Positions 57,033 through 64,000 of a stretch of 64,000 nucleotides of DNA are shown piece by piece; within the stretch, counting starts at the first letter, position 1; each line of letters begins with the position of its first letter. A program made the translations under genes and the position numbers. The notes under the pieces were generated by a model. The model was given only the letters and a program-made list of their open reading frames with translations, had not been told where the DNA came from and did not search any database. Origin of the DNA: Rosellinia necatrix. Taxonomy: Eukaryota; Ascomycota; Sordariomycetes; Xylariales; Xylariaceae. The stretch is from the NCBI GenBank assembly GCA_021209875.1, contig JAGYVD010000001.1:3844001-3908000 (forward strand), in the 5' to 3' direction.

Positions 57033-57783
57033 TTAGTGATGAGCACCACCCTCCTCCTCCTCCTCCTCCTCGACTAGCCAATCCTCGATGGCAGCAGGTG
57101 TTGATGTGGCGGTGGCACCCTCGTTACCCTCAACCTCGACGGCCATGTTCTCATACTCCTTCAAGCTGGCGGCGAGATCGGTCTCCTCGGGGGACTTGGG
57201 GGTTTTAGGGGCGCTGAATGACTGGACCTGGCCTACGCTGTCCGAATCCTTAACCGGGGCGGGCTTGTATGCCTTGAGTTCCTTCAGATAAAGCTCCTGG
57301 ACGAAGTCGGCTGTTGGGGAGACGGATGTGTTAGCCTGCTGTTATAGTTCCTCGGTCATAGATGGCCTATATGGAACTTTGGATACTGGAGCCGTTGGCC
57401 TTAGAGGGCAAAGGAAAGACCACGTCGCAGTCTTCCCTCCCCCGACCCGGCCCCGTTCCAAACCCCTCTTCTCTCTCCTCTCTCCTCCCCCCCCCCTTTC
57501 CCCTTGGGTCATCCGCCCTCTGCGCCCGGGACGATTGAAAAACGTTCGCAAGTGCGCGGGGAAAAAGAACATGGCGATGCTCACCTCGTCGCGAAACTGT
57601 CGGGGCAATGAATGCACGGGTGGCGTTGACCCTCGCTACACGGGTAGCAGCCGAGAGGGCCGATCGAGCAGTCTGCGAAAGACGGTCAGGTCATGGAATT
57701 CCACGGGGCCAGTCCTTCTCCGACATCGCCGGCCTTCTCCTGTCCATGGACTGACTTACCGAGACTCTCAATGGTGCGAGCAT
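57033..57783 (-). CDS. ATP14: ATP synthase subunit h, mitochondrial
   Basis: Peripheral-stalk subunit of the mitochondrial F1Fo ATP synthase. Three exons, 57783-57760 (8 codons), 57672-57585 and 57310-57033, give 129 residues; donors are GTAAGT and GTGAGC, acceptors CGCAG and AACAG. The first two exons encode a basic, Ser/Ala/Arg-rich presequence (MLAPLRVSTARSALSAATRV, then ATRAFIAPTVSRRA). The mature part starts DFVQELYLKELKAYKPAP, followed by PKTPKSPEETDLAASLKEYE and a C-terminal acidic tail with seven consecutive Glu encoded by a (GAG)n run, ending GGAHH. Second intron 274 nt, C-rich, with a C10-11 run. All family blocks are present and in order. Confidence 0.92.
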
Positions 57784-58891
57784 GTTGTCTGTCGGCTTTA
57801 TGGAGATGGCCCAATTGGGGGATGGGTGGGAATAGTGCGTACGAAGTTAAGTGGTTGAGGTTTGCGTTGATTTTTCGTCTCGGTCGGACTGTTCGCGGCG
57901 TTTAGCTGAGTCCAATCAGATCTGTTCAATGGGCGAGAGCTCGGACCACCTCGGGGGTACCAGTTGCGGGTTGCGGGTTGCTGGGTGAGTTTGTGGACCA
58001 GTGCGCCATCACGTGCCTGTGATTGGCCATTTTTTTCTGCCATAACTACCTAAGGTAGGTAGGTAGGTATTTAACAGTACCTAAGTACTTACTGAGGTAC
58101 AGGAGGCAGGTAGGTTAGGTAAGTTGGGCATGGGGATACGTTCACAACCAATGTTATTGCTGTTCGTCCACAGAAAAGCTGTTGCTAAATACCTACAGTA
58201 TTGTACTGCCTCCTTCTCCCTCTTAGTCGTCTGCTCTTAGAGATCCATGTAGATAGATATTTACCCATCAGCAAGGTGGTCAAGTCTTGAGGTCGTCTCA
58301 TTTCTTGTATTTTCTAGCTCCATCTTCTCTCACGGAATATGCTCTTCAACATGTGTATGCCCTCTGCAGCGCCGGGGACAGAGGTTGATGCCTCTTGTAC
58401 TGTACAATTTCCTGCGAAGAAATTTGGTATCGTTGGTAAAAGCCACGCATATAAACCACCGTCCTGAATCACAGTGACCAACGCCGCCGCCTGCCCGGCC
58501 CGCCATAAAAACCAGAGGCTCCTGACCGCATCCAACTCGCACTCTAACATCTGATCCGTGGCCAGCGTGCTGGCCGGACCTTTGGCCTGATCAGCCGTAC
58601 GTGACCGAGGCACCACCAACCCGTCCACCTCCCTGATGGTTATAAAGTACAGTGACCAAGTCGCCATGCTATCCCCGTGGACGACTCATGGATTAATGTT
58701 ATCCTACCTTGTAAGAAAGAAGCCCGAAGGTTCGATTATCGAGGCAAAGTATTTCCTACCCTCAATCTGTTCGACTTGATAACCACAAAATCAATCACTC
58801 GTATGCTATATCCTCCCTGGTAGGGAGTGCTCCTATGTGATGGAGCTATCCCCTGACCCTGTTCTCGTAGATTTACTTGGTGCTTGACTCA
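57784..58891. other. Intergenic region between ATP14 and the cyclin gene
   Basis: 1.1 kb. The ATP14 promoter lies on the left. A TACCTAAGGTAGGTAGGTAGG inverted word lies at 58045-58070. Nothing coding was seen; an open frame at 58314-58667 (minus) has no family. Confidence 0.5.
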
Positions 58892-60171
58892 TTATTCATG
58901 CACTTCGCCTTCGTCGTCGGAGCTGAGGCGTTGCCGCTTCTCTTCTCGGCTTTCGGACACCATCGAATCGATAATTTTCCGCTTGGATGGCGATACCATG
59001 CCGTCCCCATTCGTGCTCTGATGGACAGTTAGGTTATTGGCGGCTTCTTTTAGCACAGCATCGGAATCGCCCGGGGCAGCCTGGGACGCCGATTCGGCGG
59101 CAGCTGTATCAATCTCGCGTTGGGCCGCGTCCTCATCCATTCCGCTCACTCCAGCCTTGGGACTCTGAGTGGCGCGGTCCGTCCCAGGCGAGGCGTTGTT
59201 GCTTGAACCCGCATCGTCACCTCTTCGTCTAGTATTTTCTAGATTGAAGTCGGGTGACCCGCTATACGGATTCTCGGACTTGCGCAGAGGGTTCTCGAGA
59301 TAGAAATCTTTCAGCACTTCGATCGCCTTGATGCAGTGGTCTTCGTTCGCACCCAACGCTTTCCACCACGGTTCTCCATTCTGGTCTTCTACCCGTTCTC
59401 CGGTAAACGTAATCGCGAAAAATATAGACGCGATGGCCATGTCGCGTGCTTCCATTAGAAGAGGCAATACCGTTAGACAGGAATCGTTGCAAAAAGCCCA
59501 AGCCGCATGGCGCACGTTTTTGTTATGTATGAGGCCGACCTGACCGAGAAACTCATAAAGTTTGATGTGCGGATTATCAACCATAACGTCAAATGTAAGG
59601 CACTCGAGCATGACTTCCTCATACATAAGAATACTATCGCGCCATCGCCAATACTCTTTGGACTGCTCATCGACAATGAGTTTGGGGTTCTTCTGGGCAA
59701 CCTTCGCAACGGCAATGATAATTTCTTTCGTTTTCCGGCAATTTTCCTCCGTCTTATTGGCAAGAAAGAGGGCAGTAGCGGCAATGTTCTACATCGATTT
59801 GGGGTTAGATATGGTTTACAAACCGAAGTAAGAACTCTGTTGCCGTAGTGGAAAGATGTGCAGCGAATAGTGTGCCGCATGGCATGCTGGGGAAGGAATC
59901 CGACAAGAGAAACCGGGGGTTCATAATTGGTACTCACATAGTGGTGTATTCCCTGCTTTTCTTCGACCATACTATGCCTCATAAAAAACCGATGGAAAAA
60001 GACGCCCGCAACGTAAAGCGTGATCTGAGGGAGCTCGAGCAGAATGCCGACTTGGTAGATGAAGTTCACACCCTTGGCCCGGCGCAGCCTCTCGTCGGCA
60101 GGTGGGAGCCCATCCAGGATGCTCGGGCTGCTGAGGACCTCGTCCTGGGTGAAAAACCACTGACTCGCCAT
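58892..60171 (-). CDS. Transcription-kinase cyclin (cyclin T/K, Pch1/Ctk2/Bur2-like)
   Basis: Regulatory cyclin for a CDK9-type kinase phosphorylating the RNA polymerase II C-terminal domain. Exons 60171-59938 and 59788-58892 (intron 149 nt, GTGAGT..TGTAG) give 376 residues. The first cyclin fold runs from RAKGVNFIYQVGILLELPQ through VFFHRFFMRHSMVEEKQGIH and, across the join, YNIAATALFLANKTEENCRK, VDEQSKEYWRWRDSILMYEE. The second fold includes YEFLGQVGLIHNKNVRHAAW and FCNDSCLTVLPLLMEARDMA. The C-terminal 120 residues are polar, acidic and probably disordered, with a KRKIIDSM basic motif. The ATG at 60171 (MASQWFFTQDEV) is chosen because upstream frames are Pro-rich and out of phase. Fungal Pch1, Bur2 and Ctk2 cannot be told apart reliably by eye. 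Confidence 0.9.
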
Positions 60172-61794
60172 GGCGGGAGGCGTTTTGGGCGCTGGGGACG
60201 AGGGTGAAGGCGCGTTTCGTCGCGAGTGGGGCCTGGGGGGGCGACGTGCGGGAGGAAAGGGTTGGAGGAGAGGGAACGGGAGGCGGTACGTCGCGCCGTC
60301 GCGGAGGTGATTTGGAGGAGGCAGGGTCGGGGCAATTGCTGGTGTTGTTGTTGCTGCTGCTGGGGGGTAGGACGGGCGGCTGATAGCCTTCACGAGGCGG
60401 CGGAGGTCGGTATCGATCAATGCTCGCCATCGCGCTGGCCTATAGGCCGAGGGAGTGGATATGGATTGGTCGGGCGGGCGGGCGGGCGCGCGGGACAGGG
60501 ACAGCTACCTTCAGCAGCTGCCTTCAGCTTACGCTGCCTGTGCTACACTACAGCACAGCTTGACCAGAGTGGAGCGGAGAGGTCCGTGTACCGATATACC
60601 GTATACTGTAGTGTCGGCGTATGTAGGTAATCATAGCAATGCTGAGGAGGCCAAGAAGTGGATGCTGAGGAGCCACCTGGAGCATCCCTTGCGTTCGTGC
60701 ATCGACGGGCGTGGTTAAGGGGAAAGGGAGGCGCCGACGGACACTACCTAGTAGTAGCGTGCCGCTACCAGATAAATCATAAATCTAGATAGCGCACGGG
60801 CAGGCCAGGCAGTCGAGGGCCCAGCAGCAGACAACCGGATCGTGGAATGTCGGCAGGGTGTATATAGAATGTAGAATGTAAGAGATAGCTGGAAACTCGG
60901 CCGGAGGAATGATGTCCTCAATTCCCAGGGGTCGAGAAGCCGCAGTTGTACTGGTACGGGTCGCCTTTATTGGGGCTCCTTGTCCCCTATCACACGTTGG
61001 CACCCACTGTTGTGTGGGTCGGCACTGGCCCACCTGGACAGGTACCTACTGTGCGTTATCCACCTAGCCAGCCCAACTGGGTTGCTCGTCCCCGCTGTTG
61101 AATGAAGTCATCAGAGTTGCGCGTCTAGAAGGTGACCGTAGGCTATGGCTACCTGGAGGTGGGTGGCAAGTCTCTATCTGTAGATACCGAGTACTGAACA
61201 GCGCATGGTGCGAGATCCATGCGCTATGCAGTTCCAATCCACCGGTACTAATAGCATGTAGGTACAGTACATACAGAGGTACCTATCCAGGCAGTATCCA
61301 TTCCTCTGGATTTTTCTTGGCACCGAACCCCCTGAAGTACACCGAAAGACGCTGAATAGTTATCACTACTAACAGATACAAGTGTATGTGTGATGTGAAA
61401 TGTTAGTATTGTTATTTCAGTTATTAGCATTGTACCATCTAGAAACCAATAACTGTCTCTGGATGCAATGCTTTTATTGGGTGTGCAGACTTTGTCTAGT
61501 AGCCTTGGCAATTTCGGTGCCAAAAAAGCTCCTGGACGGATTGTCGCGCCTCATCGCACTGATTGCACTCATTGCAACTACCTACCTAGGTAGTTACTCA
61601 TTTAATAGCACCACAAAAAGGTGTCTGTTCTCGGAGAACAGAGTTATTTGGTAGACATACTACTTAGGATTGTACTTTCCTCTTGCCTGTTAGGCAATGA
61701 CGGATCTAAAATCAATAGATCACTCATCTCTTTTTTTTCATTCTTTTTTTTCATGGGTATCAATCATAGCTGCAAGACTCTTCGTCTCTAACTA
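60172..61794. other. Intergenic region between cyclin and PRP4 genes
   Basis: 1.6 kb. The first 260 bp form the Pro-codon-like, C-rich leader or promoter of the cyclin gene; a GGGC repeat lies at 60471-60490. A TACCTACCTAGGTAGTTA palindrome lies at 61578-61595. T-rich sequence precedes the PRP4 stop (61730-61755). No gene was seen. Confidence 0.55.
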
Positions 61795-63421
61795 TTAAAG
61801 GCTTTCTCCGTCATTTCTACCCCATAAGTTCACTCTCCTATCGTGTCCTCCGCTAACTATCCATTTTCCGTCTCTGCTAATATCCACAGAAGCGACGGGT
61901 CCGGTGTGACCTTCTAAGGTCTGTATCAACGACCAGTCATCTGCGGAGAAGATGTTCACCTTGCGATCAAAACCACTCGAAACAAAGACAGTGCTAGACT
62001 TCTTGGGCAGTTGATTCCCCGTTTCGTCGGTGCCAGGAGGTGTTCCCAGTAATGGGTCGTCTAATCCCTTAAACCATCTGAGATCAGAGACCGCACTACT
62101 ATGTGCACCGAGGCCGCCTGTCCTTTGCACTTTCCTGACATCCCAGCACTTAATCCAACCATCTGCTGACCCCGTCAACACCCGGTGGCCGTCAGAACCC
62201 CAATCGATCCCGTGGATGGGCTTTATATGGCCGTCGAGATGGCCATCGAGGATCATCACTGTTCTGCCGGACCTCAGATCCCATATTCTACCAATGCTAT
62301 CCATACCTCCACTGGCAAGTAGCGAGCCATCAGTATTGTAGCTGACCGCGAAAACACCACGAGAGTGTCCCTCTTGGAGAAGTAGTTCGGTGGTGGTCTC
62401 AACATCCCATAACCTCCAGGTAGTGTCGTCAGAGGCCGTAGCAAGGTATCGCCCAGATGGGTGGAACTCGACTCTGACTACACGCTGCCCATGGCCTTCC
62501 AGGGTTGATAGCGGGGTATCTTGAGATAAGGACCATAGGTTCACTTGCCCTTCTGCGCCTCCGGAAGCAAGATTTACCGTGTTCGGGGACACGTTACACT
62601 CGGGTAAGGTTGCGCCCGGAAACCACGATATGCCACCGACTCGGTTGATATGGCCTCGTAATGTCATCTTCTCCTTCAGCGATGGAATCTCAATAAGTTT
62701 AATCGAGCCGCCCCAATTTCCTGCAGCGACGATCTCGCCGTTTGGCGATATCCTCGTCATGCTCACATTCCTGTCTCCCGCTGTCTGACTGCCCTGAAGT
62801 TCGAAGGCATGTACCTGTTCCTTAATCTGCTTTCGAAACTTGACGTGAGTTCGTAGTGGTATGGAAGCCTCTTTCTTTTCGAAAGCTATCCTCCGCTTTG
62901 CTCTTGGTAGAGAGTATCGCGCGATCTCCTGTCGCGCCCGCAGGAGCTCCGGGCTACCATTCGTGTAAAATTCCTCTTCTTGATCTGCCTGATCGTCCTC
63001 TGGTGCGTCTTCCATGTCCACATCCGTAGCCTCCGTCGCGTTTTGTTCCGTCTGTAGCTTCAACAATAATCCTCTTAATCTATCGCGGCGGTCCGCAGGC
63101 CCTTCGCCGAAGAGTGTAATAGGTTCGCCGAGTTCTCGGAGCCTCGCGCGGACTCGGCCGTCGTCCGTAGGCACGGCAATATTGGCTGCCATCCGCTTAC
63201 GCTCAAACTGTGAGAGGATGGCCGAGGCCTTCTCGGGCGCAATGCCACCCGATACCGCGGGCATGTCATAGTCGTAATCTGTAGGGATTTCATCCAGGCT
63301 CATGCCACGCTCCTGCGAATTGAGATACAGAATCAGCTACGCGTTCAGATAACGGCAGTTTGGAGCGCAAACATACCTCTTCAGCCTCTTCCACATACGC
63401 CTGACGCGATGGGTGCATCAT
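61795..63421 (-). CDS. PRP4: U4/U6 snRNP WD40 protein Prp4
   Basis: Component of the U4/U6 and tri-snRNP particles, bound to Prp3 and needed for pre-mRNA splicing. Exons 63421-63377 (15 codons, MMHPSRQAYVEEAEE) and 63312-61795 (intron 64 nt, GTATGT..CGCAG) give 520 residues. The N-terminal half carries the PRP4-like motif region (VRARLRELGEPITLFGEGPA then DRRDRLRGLL), an acidic linker, and YSLPRAKRRIAFEKKE. Seven WD repeats follow, from SMTRISPNGEIVAAGNWGGS to GKWIVSGGHDRRVNLWGRND, with GH..WD pairs clearly visible. Frame and phase agree at the join. Both halves match the family and the length is normal. Confidence 0.95.
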
Positions 63422-64000
63422 GACGGGCAATAATACTGTCTAGCGTCCTAAAAATCGGCCGAATTTTCCTATTTCAGGAGAAGTCTCAAGTCGTGGAAAG
63501 ATTATCTATTGTTATTGTAACATTGGAAAAGCTTAAAGCTTTGAAAATAAAGTAAGAACTCAGGTACTAAGGGTGTACAGGTACCCACTTAGATATATAT
63601 TCTACCTTAGGTACTTCGCACTGTCAGACACCTAGATTAGACGTTAATAATACTACTACTACTACCTTAGGTACGTACTTGCTTAGTGGCTACCAAGTAT
63701 GTATGCACCTTACCCAAAACGTATTAGGTAGTGTGTAACCTACCTAGGCAACCACCTACAGGTAGGTAAGGTATGCATTAATAACAGCTAAATTGCCCAT
63801 ATGCATAATTAATGGGCCATCGGGTGGCAAAGGCAATTCATAACTTCCAACTCCCTCAACCATTTTTCACTTTGCCCCTTTTTTCGAACTGTTAGATATA
63901 TGCTTAATTGACATCCAATGTGCTTGAAAAAACGCGCTTGTTACGGGCAGAGCAAGCTCCAACCAAGACTCTATCCTCGAAATGAATGCGAGGCAACATA
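63422..64000. other. Upstream region of PRP4 to window edge
   Basis: Holds the PRP4 promoter, dense TACCTA/TAGGTA words (63575-63775) and a second copy of the retroposon-like element. Nothing coding was seen. Confidence 0.5.
63602..63674 (+). mobile_element. Second copy of the (TAC)n-tailed retroposon fragment
   Basis: Direct repeats CTACCTTAGGTAC lie at 63602-63614 and 63662-63674 (13 bp, exact). The insert is TTCGCACTGTC, then the same core as at 18.28 kb (AGACACCTAGATTAGACG at 63626-63643) and TTAATAATAC with a (TAC)n tail. This copy extends 11 bp further 5' than the other, while the 3' ends agree. Confidence 0.6.

Overview
This is a window of nuclear DNA from a filamentous ascomycete (Pezizomycotina, most likely Sordariomycetes). 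The reasons are short 45-150 nt GT-AG introns with CTAAC-type branch sites, well-spaced genes on both strands, pyrimidine-rich promoters, and proteins with clear fungal orthologues (CCH1, SCH9, ABP1, NAR1, PRP4, ATP14, GRX3/4). The species cannot be named from the sequence. There is no bacterial, plasmid, CRISPR or viral content. Splice junctions were read by eye from donor, branch and acceptor sequences and from frame continuity, so exon borders are models.

Left part (1-24,200): the start of an LSH/Irc5/MUS-30-like SNF2 ATPase (minus, runs off the left edge) faces the TFIIA small subunit gene across a shared promoter. A TMEM42-like membrane protein (minus) follows and faces the large voltage-gated calcium channel gene CCH1. 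A repeat-filled 3 kb stretch leads into a small conserved serine-rich protein. Then come the monothiol glutaredoxin GRX3/4 (minus), a YY1/Iec1-like C2H2 zinc-finger gene (minus) and the actin-binding protein ABP1 (plus).

Middle part (24,200-41,600): a cysteine-rich CYSTM-type small protein with an unusually long intron; a five-exon four-TM membrane protein assembled here from short exons; NAR1, which converges on a SUZ-domain RNA-binding protein with 37 bp between stop codons; two loci whose reading frames are broken at C homopolymers (33.8 kb and 38.9 kb); a GC-rich coiled-coil protein; and a GFA/CENP-V-fold enzyme.

Right part (41,600-64,000): two gene-poor stretches (about 6 kb and 5 kb) flank the AGC kinase SCH9, which may have an extra first exon 1.5 kb upstream. 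On the minus strand follow ATP synthase subunit h (ATP14), a P-TEFb/CTDK-type cyclin, and the U4/U6 snRNP WD40 protein PRP4.

The genes are housekeeping and signalling functions: transcription and chromatin (SNF2, TFIIA, Iec1-like, cyclin), splicing (PRP4), iron-sulfur and iron handling (NAR1, GRX3/4), calcium and nutrient signalling (CCH1, SCH9), actin, and mitochondrial ATP synthesis. They do not form a gene cluster. The most unusual signals are non-genic: two copies of one short element with identical 3' ends, (TAC)n tails and perfect flanking duplications, which is the signature of target-primed retrotransposition (18.26 kb and 63.60 kb); a TACCTAGGTA palindrome recurring in many intergenic regions; a five-unit 14-bp TTCGAA array; and two genes interrupted by one extra C in a C run.
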